Origin: an uncultured Bacilli bacterium
Lineage (GTDB): Bacteria > Bacillota_I > Bacilli_A > RF39 > UBA660
Direction of reading: 5' to 3'
Assembly (NCBI GenBank): GCA_947623645.1
Contig: CANQHK010000003.1
Location: 1 to 31,943 of the forward strand
Length of the DNA stretch: 31,943 nt
This document shows positions 8,409 to 16,760 of the stretch, in pieces. A program made the translations under genes and the position numbers. Numbering within the stretch: the first letter of the stretch is position 1; each line of letters opens with the position of its first letter. Under the pieces are notes generated by a model. The model had not been told where the DNA came from. It ran no database searches and was given only the letters and a program-made list of their open reading frames with translations.

Positions 8409-9810
8409 ATGAGAAAGGAAAAATTAAGAATGAAAGAACAAGAAAAATATGATGTTATCAAAGAACTAGTTGATCATAATGGTAACAAAAATCGAGCTAG
8501 TAAAAAACTCGGTATATCAAGAAGACAAATTGATCGTCTTATTATTATTTATAAGGAGAAAGGCAAATCCGGATTTGTACATGGCAATCGCTCAAGAAAA
8601 CCAGCAAATACAATAAATCCGTCCATCTCCAAAGATATTATAACACTATATAGGAATAAATACTATGATTTTAATTTTAATCATTTTAAAGAATTTTTAG
8701 AAGAAAAAGAAAATATTAAGGTATCTTACAAGTATATCTATAATACTTTAACGAAAGAAGGCATTTTATCCCCGAAAGCTAGAAGAAAAACGAAAAGACA
8801 ATTTACTAAACAAAAACTTCTTCAAGAAAAGAAAATTAATTTAGCTATGAGCGAAGAACAAATAACGGAAATCATTCATCATGAAATTGCTTTAGAAGAT
8901 TCTCATCCAAGAATTGAAAAGCCTAAATACTTTGGTGAAATTATTGAACAAGACGGCTCTATTCATCTTTGGTTTGGAAGTAAAAAAACTTGTCTACATT
9001 TAGCAATTGACAAAGCTACTTCTACTATTGTTGGTGCTTGGTTTGATTATCAAGAAACTTTAAATGGTTACTATCATGTTCTATATCAAATTTTAATGAA
9101 CTATGGTATTCCTTATAAATTCTTTACGGATAATAGAACTGTGTTTAATTACATGTCCTTAAACCCCAATAAACGGACTAGTGAAAAAGATGTTCTAACT
9201 CAATACGGTTATGCTTGTAAGCAATTAGGAATTGCTTTAGAAACTTCTTCTGTTTCTCAAGCTAAAGGTCTAGTCGAAAGAACCAATGGTACTTTTCAAG
9301 GTCGTTTAATTCAAGAATTAAGACTGAATAATATTCATACTATTGAGGAAGCTAATAAATATCTTATAGAAGTTTTTGTACCTAATTTTAATAAAAAATT
9401 TGCTTTAGACTATAAGACCTTTCCTACTGTGTTTGAAACTACTCCTTCACAAGATGTTATTAAATTATACACTTGCTGTTTTATCTCCCAGAAAAATTGA
9501 TAATGGTAATGCTATTAAATTTAACAAAGAATATTATCAACCATTTTTAAATAACGAATTAAAATGTTTTTTGCCGAAAACGGAATGTTTAGTAATTAAA
9601 GCCTTTAATGGAGATCTTCTTGTTGCAATTGATGAAAAAGTTTATGAATTAAGAAAATTACATAGAAATACTTCTACATCTAAAGAATTTGATGAGATTA
9701 TTCAAGGAAAAGAAAAGAAAAAATATATTCCACCTATGACTCATCCTTGGAAGATTGAATCCTTTAAAAAACAAGTTAAAAAAGCACACACTTCTCATGT
9801 GTATGCTTAA
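8409..9810 (+). pseudogene. ISNCY family transposase, frameshifted near 9470
   Basis: The N-terminal part (to about 9470) has a helix-turn-helix (NKNRASKKLGISRRQIDRLI, about residues 27-46) and an RNase H-like catalytic domain with the acidic triad EIIEQDGSIHLWF, KFFTDNRT and the VERTNGTFQGRL glutamate. This is the ISNCY/IS481-like 'rve' arrangement. After VIKLY the frame runs into an early stop at 9498, but the +1 frame continues the protein (LAVLSPRKIDNGNAIKFNKEYYQPF) to a stop at 9808. One extra base near 9465-9475, or a +1 ribosomal shift, would join them into a protein of about 466 residues. A simple inactivating mutation is likelier than programmed frameshifting because no known slippery motif is evident. 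The first ATG (8409) follows GAGGTGA; an ATG at 8430 is an alternative. Confidence 0.85.
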
Positions 9811-9982
9811 GCGGGCTTTTATGCCGAGAAAACTTTTGACAAGTAAAGAAATATTTCTTACCTTGTTTGGAGTTTAATGATTTTTATTTTCTTTTTTGAA
9901 AATAATAATCATTTAAACGACTATTTTTTATTAGAAATATTTCTGCTTGTCATAAAGGAAATTGGAATAAATTTGTCCCGCT
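9810..9982. repeat. Long imperfect inverted repeat at the 3' end of the IS
   Basis: After the transposase stop, the sequence folds back on itself over about 173 bases. AGCGGG (9810-9815) pairs with CCCGCT (9977-9982). TGACAAG plus AGAAATATTTCT (9837-9858) pairs with AGAAATATTTCT plus CTTGTCA (9933-9952). A GTTTAATGATT/AATCATTTAAAC segment closes the apex. The arms are interrupted by bulges, so it is a structured non-coding region and not a recent duplication. Confidence 0.65.
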
Positions 9983-10045
9983 TATGTTATTGTTTTTTTG
10001 AGACATTTTCAAAAACTATTGACATTGTTTTTTTAAAATTTTTAC

Positions 10046-10072
10046 AAAAAAAGATCCGACATATATCGGACC
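10046..10072 (-). terminator. Intrinsic terminator of rplM-rpsI
   Basis: The minus-strand stem GGTCCGATATATGTCGGATC is followed by seven T residues, 21 bases after the rpsI stop. Confidence 0.92.
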
Positions 10073-10092
10073 TTGTAATATTGCAATGAAGA

Positions 10093-10521
10093 TTAACGTT
10101 TTGAGAACTGTGGAGCGCGACGGGCTTTTTTAAGTCCTGGTTTCTTACGTTCTTTCTTTCGTGCATCACGAGTAATAAATCCTGCTGCTTTAAGAGGCTT
10201 ACGAAAACTATTTTCACTTGCTGAATCAGTTGTTTTGTCATATTCTAATAATGCTCTCGTAATTCCTAAACGAATGGCACCTGTTTGACCAGAGAAACCT
10301 CCGCCATGAACATCTGCAACAACATCAAAAATTTCTTGCGTATTAGTAAGAACTAATGGTTGCATTAAATCCATAACTAATGTTTCATATGGGAAATATT
10401 CACGAACGTCTTTTCCGTTTACGGTAACTTTACCAGTTCCAGAAACTAAATGAACACGAGCAACGCTAGTTTTACGTTTACCTGTTCCATAATATACATT
10501 TTTATCATTCTTTTTTGCCAT
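10093..10521 (-). CDS. rpsI: Small ribosomal subunit protein uS9
   Basis: This 30S head protein has a C-terminal tail that reaches into the P site and contacts the anticodon loop of the tRNA. The 142 residues are slightly longer than usual because of a short N-terminal lead (MAKKNDKNVYY). The YYGTGKRKTSVARVHLVSG opening, the GGGFSGQTGAIRLGITRALL core and the basic tail ending KKARRAPQFSKR are all diagnostic. It follows rplM after a 12-base gap, the standard bacterial rplM-rpsI operon order, and its ATG is preceded by GGGAGG. A strong terminator follows. Confidence 0.98.
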   Translation of the reverse strand: MAKKNDKNVYYGTGKRKTSVARVHLVSGTGKVTVNGKDVREYFPYETLVMDLMQPLVLTNTQEIFDVVADVHGGGFSGQTGAIRLGITRALLEYDKTTDSASENSFRKPLKAAGFITRDARKKERKKPGLKKARRAPQFSKR

Positions 10522-10533
10522 GAATAAACCTCC

Positions 10534-10962
10534 CTATTTGACACTCATCACTTCTGGCTTTTGTGCCATATGTGGATGAGTCTCTCCTTCGTATACAAAT
10601 AATTTCTTATACATTGCACGTCCTAGTCTGTTATGAGGTAACATTCCTTTAACAGCTCTCTCCATCATTTCAACTGGATATTGTTCTTTCATTGTCTTCG
10701 CAGTTCTTTCTCTAAGTCCACCTGGATACATAGAGTGATTGTAATACATTTTCTTATCTAATTTGTTTCCTGTTAAGTTAACCTCTTTAGCATTGATAAT
10801 GATTACGTAATCTCCACAATCAATATGTGGGGTAAATGTAGGTTTATGTTTCCCACGTAAAATGTGTGCTGCTTTGGCTGCTACTCTACCAAGAGATTCT
10901 CCCTTTGCATCAATAACATACCAATTTCTTGTAACAGCTTCTTTCTTTTGCATAAATGTCAT
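10534..10962 (-). CDS. rplM: Large ribosomal subunit protein uL13
   Basis: This early-assembly 50S protein has 142 residues, the normal bacterial length. Diagnostic stretches are WYVIDAKGESLGRVAAKAAHILRG, the HIDCGDYVIIINA core and the C-terminal LPHNRLGRAMYKKL with YEGETHPHMAQKP. The start is set at the ATG at 10962 behind GGGAGA; a longer frame to 11007 runs through the untranslated leader and lacks conservation. It heads the rplM-rpsI operon with its own sigma-A promoter. The roughly 80-base leader (10963-11042) contains ACCTTGGG and could hold the L13 autoregulatory element known in Bacilli, but I cannot confirm its fold. Confidence 0.98.
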   Translation of the reverse strand: MTFMQKKEAVTRNWYVIDAKGESLGRVAAKAAHILRGKHKPTFTPHIDCGDYVIIINAKEVNLTGNKLDKKMYYNHSMYPGGLRERTAKTMKEQYPVEMMERAVKGMLPHNRLGRAMYKKLFVYEGETHPHMAQKPEVMSVK

Positions 10963-11048
10963 ATATATTTCTCCCTTACTTATTTCTTTTTCATTAAACT
11001 TTCCCAAGGTCTAATAAAAAGAAGAATATATAAAATGTACCAGTTAAA

Positions 11049-11077
11049 ATAATACTAGATTTTTCCATATTTGTCAA
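11049..11077 (-). promoter_or_regulatory. Sigma-A promoter of rplM-rpsI
   Basis: The minus strand has a consensus TTGACA (11072-11077), 17 bases, then TATTAT (11049-11054). Confidence 0.85.
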
Positions 11078-11107
11078 CAAAATTTTTGTTTTTTTAAAAT
11101 TTAATTC

Positions 11108-11139
11108 AAAAAAAGAATGATTCTATTACGAATTATTCT
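11108..11139 (-). terminator. Intrinsic terminator of clpB
   Basis: On the minus strand a stem of about nine pairs (AGAATAATTC with GAATCATTCT) spans the clpB stop codon and is followed by seven T residues. Confidence 0.8.
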
Positions 11140-13237
11140 TTCTTACTATAATTTCATCTTTTTCAGAGTCATAATCTAAAAGAACTTTATCATTCCATTT
11201 GATTTCATTGTTAATAAGCATTTTTGCTAGAGTAGATTCTACTTTTCTACTAATGGTTCTTTTTAATGGTCGTGCTCCATAAGTTACATCATATCCATCA
11301 GATATTAAATAATTTCTTGCTTCTTCTGTTAAATCAATCGTTATGTTTAAATCTTTTAATCGTAGTTCTATTTCTTTTATAATCTTATCTAAAATTTTGG
11401 ATATACTTTCTTTATCTAGAGCATTAAACACAATGATTTCATCAATACGATTTAGAAACTCTGGTCGGAAATAATTTTTTAATTCCCCTGTTACTAAATC
11501 GCTTTTTCCATCTAGAATATGTTCACTTCCTACATTCGAAGTCATAATAATAATGGTATTTTTAAAATCTACAAGTCGTCCATTCGAATCTGTTACTCTT
11601 CCATCATCTAAGATTTGAAGTAATAAATTTAAAACATCTGGATGGGCTTTTTCAATTTCATCAAACAAGACAATACTATATGGATTTCTTCTTACAGCCT
11701 CTGTTAATTCTCCTCCTTCATCATATCCAACATAACCAGGAGGTGCTCCAATTAGTCTTGATACAGAAAACTTTTCCATATATTCACTCATGTCCATTCG
11801 TATCATATGTTTTTCATCATCGAATAGTTCGTAAGCTAAGCTTCTTGCAACTTCTGTTTTTCCGACTCCTGTTGGACCTAGAAACATGAAGGAACCAATT
11901 GGTCGATTTGGATCTTTAATTCCACTTCTAGAACGAATGATGGCATCACTTACAAGTTCTAGTGCTTCCTTTTGGCCAATAACACGCTTTTCTAAGTTTT
12001 CTTTTAAATGTAAGAGTTTTTCTTTTTCTCCACTAACAAGTTTGGTAATTGGAATATTGGTCATTTTTGAAATTACACGAGCAATATCTTCTTTTGTTAC
12101 AACATCGCTTAAAATTTGGTTTTGTGTTTTTTCTTTAATGCTTGCTAATTCTTTTTCTAATTTTGGAATTTCTCCATGACGAAGACGTGCTGCTTTTTCA
12201 AGATCGTAGACATTTTCTGCCTGCTCTAATTCGAATTTTGCTGTTTCTAATTCTTTTTTCTTATTTTTAATTTCATCATTTAAATCTTTTTCCTGTTGCC
12301 ATGATTCTTTCAATTCTTTTTCTTCTTGTTTTTTGACGATTAATTCTTCTTCGATTTTTTCTAATCTTTTCTGAGAGAGTTCATCTTTTTCTTTTTTCAG
12401 AGATTCTTTTTCAATTTCAAGTCGCATAATCTCTCTTGTTCTTGTATCCAGTTCCGTTGGTACAGAATCCATTTGAACACGAATCGTTGCACAGGCTTCA
12501 TCAATTAAATCGATGGCTTTATCTGGTAAATATCTGTCTGTGATATAACGATTGGATAAGGTTGCTGCAGAAATTAGAGCATTGTCTTGAATGGTTACTC
12601 CATGATGGATTTCAAAACGTTCTTTAAGTCCTCTTAAGATGGTGATGGTATCTTCTACCGTTGGTTCTGCTACTTTAATTCTTTGAAAACGTCTTTCAAG
12701 TGCTCCATCTTTTTCGATATATTTTCGATATTCGTTTAAAGTCGTTGCTCCAATAACGTGGATTTCTCCTCTTGCTAAAAGAGGTTTTAAAATATTGGAA
12801 GTATCCATTGCTCCTTCGGTTGCTCCACTTCCTACAATTAAGTGAATTTCATCGATAAACATGATGATTTCTCCTTCACTTTTTTTGACTTCATTTAAAA
12901 CGTTTTTGAGTCTTTCTTCAAATTCCCCACGATATTTTGCCCCTGCAACGAGGCTTGCCATATCTAGTTCCCAAATCGTCTTATTCTTTAAACTAGATGG
13001 TACATCTCCTTTGATAATTCTTAAAGCGAGTCCTTCTACAATCGCTGTTTTACCAACTCCTGGTTCTCCAATTAGAACGGGATTATTTTTTGTTTTTCTG
13101 GAAAGAATCCTTGTAATACTTCTGATTTCTTCATCTCTTCCAATAACTGGATCAATTTTTCCATTTTTGGCATCTTCCACGATGTTTCGTCCATATTTTT
13201 TTAGAACATCTTCTTGTTCTTCTTGATTTTGATACAT
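11126..13237 (-). CDS. clpB: ATP-dependent disaggregase ClpB, lacking the N-domain
   Basis: This AAA+ hexameric chaperone works with DnaK/DnaJ/GrpE to pull polypeptides out of aggregates. The 703-residue product begins directly at the first AAA+ module (YGRNIVEDAKNGKIDPVIGRDEEI), so the roughly 150-residue substrate-binding N-domain of full-length ClpB is absent. AAA1 has Walker A GEPGVGKTA (57-65), Walker B IIMFIDEIH and the pore motif KYRGEFEERL. A long Lys/Glu coiled-coil M-domain follows (about 260-385), which separates ClpB from ClpA/ClpC. AAA2 has Walker A GPTGVGKTE, and GAPPGYVGYDEGG with the pore tyrosine. I see no IGF/IGL loop for ClpP, so it is a disaggregase, not a protease partner. 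The start ATG follows AGGTGA. CIRCE overlaps the promoter. Short ClpB forms from internal starts or natural loss are known, for example in mycoplasmas. Confidence 0.95.
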   Translation of the reverse strand: MYQNQEEQEDVLKKYGRNIVEDAKNGKIDPVIGRDEEIRSITRILSRKTKNNPVLIGEPGVGKTAIVEGLALRIIKGDVPSSLKNKTIWELDMASLVAGAKYRGEFEERLKNVLNEVKKSEGEIIMFIDEIHLIVGSGATEGAMDTSNILKPLLARGEIHVIGATTLNEYRKYIEKDGALERRFQRIKVAEPTVEDTITILRGLKERFEIHHGVTIQDNALISAATLSNRYITDRYLPDKAIDLIDEACATIRVQMDSVPTELDTRTREIMRLEIEKESLKKEKDELSQKRLEKIEEELIVKKQEEKELKESWQQEKDLNDEIKNKKKELETAKFELEQAENVYDLEKAARLRHGEIPKLEKELASIKEKTQNQILSDVVTKEDIARVISKMTNIPITKLVSGEKEKLLHLKENLEKRVIGQKEALELVSDAIIRSRSGIKDPNRPIGSFMFLGPTGVGKTEVARSLAYELFDDEKHMIRMDMSEYMEKFSVSRLIGAPPGYVGYDEGGELTEAVRRNPYSIVLFDEIEKAHPDVLNLLLQILDDGRVTDSNGRLVDFKNTIIIMTSNVGSEHILDGKSDLVTGELKNYFRPEFLNRIDEIIVFNALDKESISKILDKIIKEIELRLKDLNITIDLTEEARNYLISDGYDVTYGARPLKRTISRKVESTLAKMLINNEIKWNDKVLLDYDSEKDEIIVRKNNS

Positions 13238-13258
13238 ATTATCACCTCACTTGTACCT

Positions 13259-13287
13259 ATTATATAACAACAATTAGCACTTGTCAA
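13259..13287 (-). promoter_or_regulatory. Sigma-A promoter of clpB
   Basis: The minus strand has perfect TTGACA (13282-13287), 17 bases, then perfect TATAAT (13259-13264). The -35 box sits inside the CIRCE spacer. Confidence 0.92.
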
Positions 13288-13300
13288 TAAAAAGTGCTAA
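13274..13300 (-). promoter_or_regulatory. CIRCE element (HrcA operator)
   Basis: The inverted repeat TTAGCACTT-N9-AAGTGCTAA matches the CIRCE consensus (TTAGCACTC-N9-GAGTGCTAA) except for one symmetric change in each arm. It overlaps the clpB -35 box, so bound HrcA would block polymerase, and heat shock would relieve the repression. This is established for dnaK/groE operons and less common for clpB. Confidence 0.92.
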
Positions 13301-13310
13301 TTTCTTTTTT

Positions 13311-13338
13311 TAAAGAAAGCGATTGTCTTTTCAATCAC
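13311..13338 (-). terminator. Terminator after the S41 protease gene
   Basis: The minus-strand stem GTGATTG-AAAAGA-CAATCGC is followed by TTTCTTT, shortly after the S41 stop codon and before the clpB promoter. Confidence 0.6.
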
Positions 13339-13355
13339 TTCTTTTTATTTTTAGT

Positions 13356-14776
13356 TTATTCTGGTATGTCTATAATATTCTCATTTTTTGAAGAATTTTC
13401 TTTATCTAATTGTTCTTTTATATTTTTTAGAGCTTCTTGTAATTGATTATCATTCTCATCTGTTGGATTTTCTTTGTATGGTTCACTATTAAATTCTACT
13501 TTAATGGTCGGTTCTACACCTGTTTCGTTGATCCAATTTCCATTTGGCGTCAACCACTTCTGAATAGTGTATTTTACAGTTGCTCCACTTTCTAATTGAT
13601 AAGCTTTTTGAACCGTTCCTTTTCCATAAGAATTTACTCCTAAAACATTGCCTTTTGGATAGGATTCTTTAATGGCTGATGCAAGAATTTCTGATGCTGA
13701 TGCACTTCCACCATCAATTAATACTGTTACTGGATAATCTCTCTTCGCTTTTGTTTTATCTTTTACTGCTTCAATTATTCCTTTGGTATCTAATTGATAA
13801 ATATTCTTTCCCTTCTCAAGGAATAATGAGGAAATTTCTTCTACTGTCGACAAATAACCTCCTGTGTTTCCTCTTACATCAATAATTAACCCTTCGATCT
13901 TTTCGTTTTCTAACTTTTCTAATTCTTTTTCAAATTGACTAGTTGAGTTTGCAGCAAAGATATCAATTGCAATGTAACCTACTTTTGCTCCGTCTTTTTC
14001 GATGATTCTTCCTTCTACAGAAGTTAAGTCCACTTTTTCTCGCATAACGGTTACATCCATTGTTTTTTCTTCTCTTCGAATTGTTAATTTTACAGTTGTT
14101 CCAGATTTTCCTTTAACTTTTTTGGATACATCAGATAAATTGGTAATACTCTTAACATCTTCTCCATCAATTTTTTCTAGAATGTCGCCTTCTTTTAGAC
14201 CTGCTTTTGCACTTGGTCCATTTTCGAATACGGTTGCAACGACTGTATCTCCACCAACCTCAAGTCTTTGGATTTCTACTCCAATTCCAATATACGTTCC
14301 TTCCACTTCTGTATTAAAATCTTCTGTTGCTTCTTCATCCATATAAACAGAATATTTGTCTCCTAAAAATCCAATCATTCCTTGAATTCCAGCATCTAAA
14401 AGTTTATCTCTGTCAATTTCTTCATAATAGTTATCCGTAATATCTTCATACGTTTCTACGAATTCTCGAAGTTCTTCTGGTATACTAGTAATAATTTTAT
14501 CTTTATTTCCAACAGCATACGTTAAAGCGCTTCCTAAAAGTCCACCGAAGCAAAGTGTAATGAACATGATGATGACGACTTCTAAAATATTAAATCCACC
14601 TTGTTTTTCAACGATAATTTCAGTAGGTTCTTCATCGTCCTTATCTTTTTCTTGTGGTTCTTCTATTTTTTGCGCCTTGTTTTTGGCTTTTCTGTTGTTT
14701 TATCTTGAACCTTCTTTCTGGTATCCACTTTCTTTTCTTCTATTTTTTCTTTCTTTTTAGAACTTTTTTCTTCCAT
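13356..14776 (-). CDS. S41 family C-terminal processing peptidase (CtpA/CtpB-like), with an internal -1 shift at an A6 run
   Basis: This membrane-anchored serine protease cuts unstructured C-termini outside the cytoplasm. The main frame (from an ATG at 14567) gives the signal-anchor (MFITLCFGGLLGSALTYAVG), a tail-specific N-region, a PDZ domain (TYIGIGVEIQ, GPSAKAGLKEGDILEKIDG) and the S41 core with GGSASASE (nucleophile) and YGKGTVQ (Lys and Gln). The frame stays open upstream of 14567 (GGFNILEVVIIMF is typical of the family's start) but has no start codon before a TAA. A well-formed start at 14776 (behind AGAGGTG) encodes 37 charged residues ending at TAG (14663-14665). A -1 shift on the six A residues at 14666-14671 would join the two into about 473 residues. 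This may be programmed slippage, a recent mutation or a sequencing error. If unshifted, translation would have to start at 14567, which lacks a ribosome site. Confidence 0.85.
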
Positions 14777-14860
14777 ATTGCACCTCTTTCTATGTTCTAT
14801 TTAATTCTATCACAAATATTCAAAAAATAGAATACTTTTTTCTTGAGACTCTACTTTTTC

Positions 14861-14888
14861 TTGAATTTTTTTTTCATCTATGTATAAT
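14861..14888 (+). promoter_or_regulatory. Sigma-A promoter of the acidic orphan gene
   Basis: TTGAAT (14861-14866), 16 bases, then TATAAT (14883-14888), 20 bases before the start codon. Confidence 0.75.
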
Positions 14889-14907
14889 ATTAGATAAGGA
14901 GGGTTAT

Positions 14908-16587
14908 ATGGGTACCTATAAATGTACAAAAAAAGAATTATTATGTGTTGATAAATGGCTTTTGGAGGAAAAACCAAAAGGATATTATACTGTGAAAAGA
15001 AATGAAATTCTTAGAGCTTTAATGAAAACAGACTCCGAAACGTTTAATACGATTCTAGAACATGTTCATGAAGATCCTGAAAACGAAAATTTACTAGCTG
15101 TTTTGACGTTTGTTGTGTGGGAGAATGATCATTTAGACTGGTTTAATAATTTTGAGTTCCTTGAGGATAAAAAAGTTGGTCCTCATCTTAAAGATTTTCT
15201 TCTATCATCAATGTTCACTGCTGAGAGTATTGACATTGCGGATAGAATTTTCGAGTTCTTTGACGATGAAAATATTTTAAAACATCTAAATAGTTTAGAA
15301 GAGTGGCAAGAATATATAAATCTTATTCCTTGTTTGGATGATAGTGCTTTTGATGATGATTTAAAGATTGGAGAAACATTTTCCGCTAACCTTGGAATTA
15401 TTTTAGAGCATGTTCCTGAAGAAAAAGATAGAAAATATTGCTTTGATCTTGCTTTTCAACATACAAAATTATTAAACTCTATTTCTATTGATCTTTTCAG
15501 TCCATACTTAGATTATTTTCTAGAAGAGATTTTGGATTTACTAGATGTTTATTATGATGAGAGTGAAGTTTTTCATGCAATTAACAACTTTATAAGTAAG
15601 TGGAATGAAGTTAAACAGATGAAGGAAAAATCCGAAGTTTGTGAGAAAGTTTATCGTCTTTTATTGAATTTTGATTCCTTATCTTATGCACTTGACTCTT
15701 ACATCTGTCTTATGGATTTTGTGGTGAATGATAATTTTGAAAAAGAGGATATAGAATTTGTCAATCTTCTTGAAAAAGCTTCCCAAGAAGATGAAATTTA
15801 CTTTGATAGTTATTTGAATACTGCTTTCAAACTTCTTAGTGTCGATGAAAAACAAACTTTAATCTGCTTACAAAGTCTTTTGGAGGTTAAAGATAACGAG
15901 AGTTATTTTGATTTACTCCTAGATTTATATGATGATGAGAACTTTGTTTCTAGAGTTTTTCCCGTAAAAGCTTTAGATTCTGTTTTAAAAGCAGTCAAAA
16001 CTTCATTTGAGTTAACGACGGAAAGTTCTGATGAACTTATTGATTTTATTCGTTCTTTGCCTTTGCCAGAAATTATTTCTTCTTTAGATATTCGGGAAGA
16101 AAACCAAGAAACTCGAGAAATTATTTACAGCGATTTTCCAGAAATGTTTCATTCTGATTCTTACTCTCCAGCAGAAAGTAAATATTACTCTGATTGGTTG
16201 CAGTTTTTATCTACTATCGATGCTCCTATTTGTCAAAAGATTTTGGATATTTTAAATTTACCTTTTGTACAGGAGCTCTCTTTTAAAGATAGACTTACTC
16301 TTCAAAAAACATTGATGACTCCGACAATTCCAAAGATGATTGATTATGTTTATGAAATGTACATGGAAAAGCAAAATCAGTATGATTGTTATAAAAAACA
16401 TCAGGAAAGCTTAAAACAATTAGAAGAAGAAAAAAAGATAGTTTCTCCTTTAGAACCTTGTTTAGTAAAACTTAATACAGTTGATGATTTATTAGATTCT
16501 GAAATATCGATAGAAAGTATTTTAGATGGTTTTGACGATGATGAAGTGATTACTCCAAAGATCCTTGTTCGAAAGAGGTTTTCTTGA
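14908..16587 (+). CDS. Large acidic protein of unknown function (559 aa)
   Basis: I do not recognise this protein. It has no signal peptide or membrane segment, is rich in Asp, Glu, Leu and Phe, and is strongly acidic. Most of it reads as successive amphipathic helices (for example DYFLEEILDLLDVYYDESEVF, then EKASQEDEIYFDSYLNTAFKLL), as in helical-repeat (HEAT-like) scaffolds, but I find no clear repeat period. The last 40 residues change to DDLLDSEISIESILDGFDDDEV and a basic RKRFS end. It starts at an ATG behind GGAGGG, with its own promoter and terminator, and is the only plus-strand host gene between 10 and 25 kb. A cytoplasmic scaffold or regulator is possible but unproven. Confidence 0.8.
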   Translation: MGTYKCTKKELLCVDKWLLEEKPKGYYTVKRNEILRALMKTDSETFNTILEHVHEDPENENLLAVLTFVVWENDHLDWFNNFEFLEDKKVGPHLKDFLLSSMFTAESIDIADRIFEFFDDENILKHLNSLEEWQEYINLIPCLDDSAFDDDLKIGETFSANLGIILEHVPEEKDRKYCFDLAFQHTKLLNSISIDLFSPYLDYFLEEILDLLDVYYDESEVFHAINNFISKWNEVKQMKEKSEVCEKVYRLLLNFDSLSYALDSYICLMDFVVNDNFEKEDIEFVNLLEKASQEDEIYFDSYLNTAFKLLSVDEKQTLICLQSLLEVKDNESYFDLLLDLYDDENFVSRVFPVKALDSVLKAVKTSFELTTESSDELIDFIRSLPLPEIISSLDIREENQETREIIYSDFPEMFHSDSYSPAESKYYSDWLQFLSTIDAPICQKILDILNLPFVQELSFKDRLTLQKTLMTPTIPKMIDYVYEMYMEKQNQYDCYKKHQESLKQLEEEKKIVSPLEPCLVKLNTVDDLLDSEISIESILDGFDDDEVITPKILVRKRFS

Positions 16588-16615
16588 TTTAATAGTTGAC
16601 ATCAACTAATTTTTT

Positions 16616-16651
16616 CAAAAAAAACATCAGATTTTAGTCTGATGCTTTTTT
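16616..16651 (+). terminator. Bidirectional intrinsic terminator
   Basis: The hairpin CATCAGA-TTTTAG-TCTGATG (16625-16644) is followed by CTTTTTT on the plus strand and preceded by eight A residues. It can therefore end the acidic orphan gene (+) and the tRNA-Asn transcript (-). Confidence 0.88.
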
Positions 16652-16660
16652 ATTTTCTTA

Positions 16661-16737
16661 TGGCGCCTCAACTAGGACTTGAACCTAGGACCCCCTGATT
16701 AACAGTCAGGTGCTCTAACCAACTGAGCTATTGAGGC
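16661..16737 (-). tRNA. tRNA-Asn (anticodon GTT)
   Basis: The full cloverleaf is visible on the minus strand. The acceptor GCCTCAA pairs with TTGAGGC, followed by discriminator G and an encoded CCA. The D-arm is GCTCAGTTGGTTAGAGC, the anticodon stem CTGAC/GTCAG holds a loop with GTT, and the T-arm carries the loop TTCAAGT. It lies 21 bases after the stop of the 181-residue gene and may be processed from that mRNA. Confidence 0.96.
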
Positions 16738-16741
16738 AGGT

Positions 16742-16760
16742 AAGGCGGATTAATCGCCTT
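16742..16760 (-). other. Hairpin between a protein gene and tRNA-Asn
   Basis: AAGGCG-GATTAAT-CGCCTT overlaps the stop codon of the upstream gene and has no T tract. It is likely to be an mRNA 3' end or tRNA-processing structure and not a terminator. Confidence 0.45.

Larger units (their letters stand above)
8367..10005 (+). mobile_element. ISNCY/IS1202-like insertion sequence (1.64 kb)
   Basis: The element is bounded by imperfect terminal inverted repeats beginning TGTCTCAAAA at both ends; the left reads on as CGAATATAATATATG and the right (inward) as AAACAATAACATAAG. Between them is one transposase gene broken by a frameshift, then a 175-base region that folds into a long hairpin. I could not find a matching target duplication in the flanks. 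The left end has a TATAAT whose -35 (TTGGAT, 8359-8364) lies in host DNA. The element sits between two divergently facing host units (the 171-aa gene and rpsI). Confidence 0.82.

Noticed and set aside
8340..10030. Target-site duplication flanking the ISNCY element
   Set aside because: The bases beside the two ends (...TATTGGATTA and TTTTCAAAAA...) show no convincing direct repeat of any length.
12861..13226. Long open frame on the plus strand antisense to clpB
   Set aside because: It lies wholly opposite the conserved AAA1 domain, has no ribosome site and its composition (Ser/Leu/Pro-rich) is that of a reversed coding strand.
14002..14346. Plus-strand open frame inside the S41 protease
   Set aside because: It is antisense to conserved PDZ coding sequence and has no start signals.
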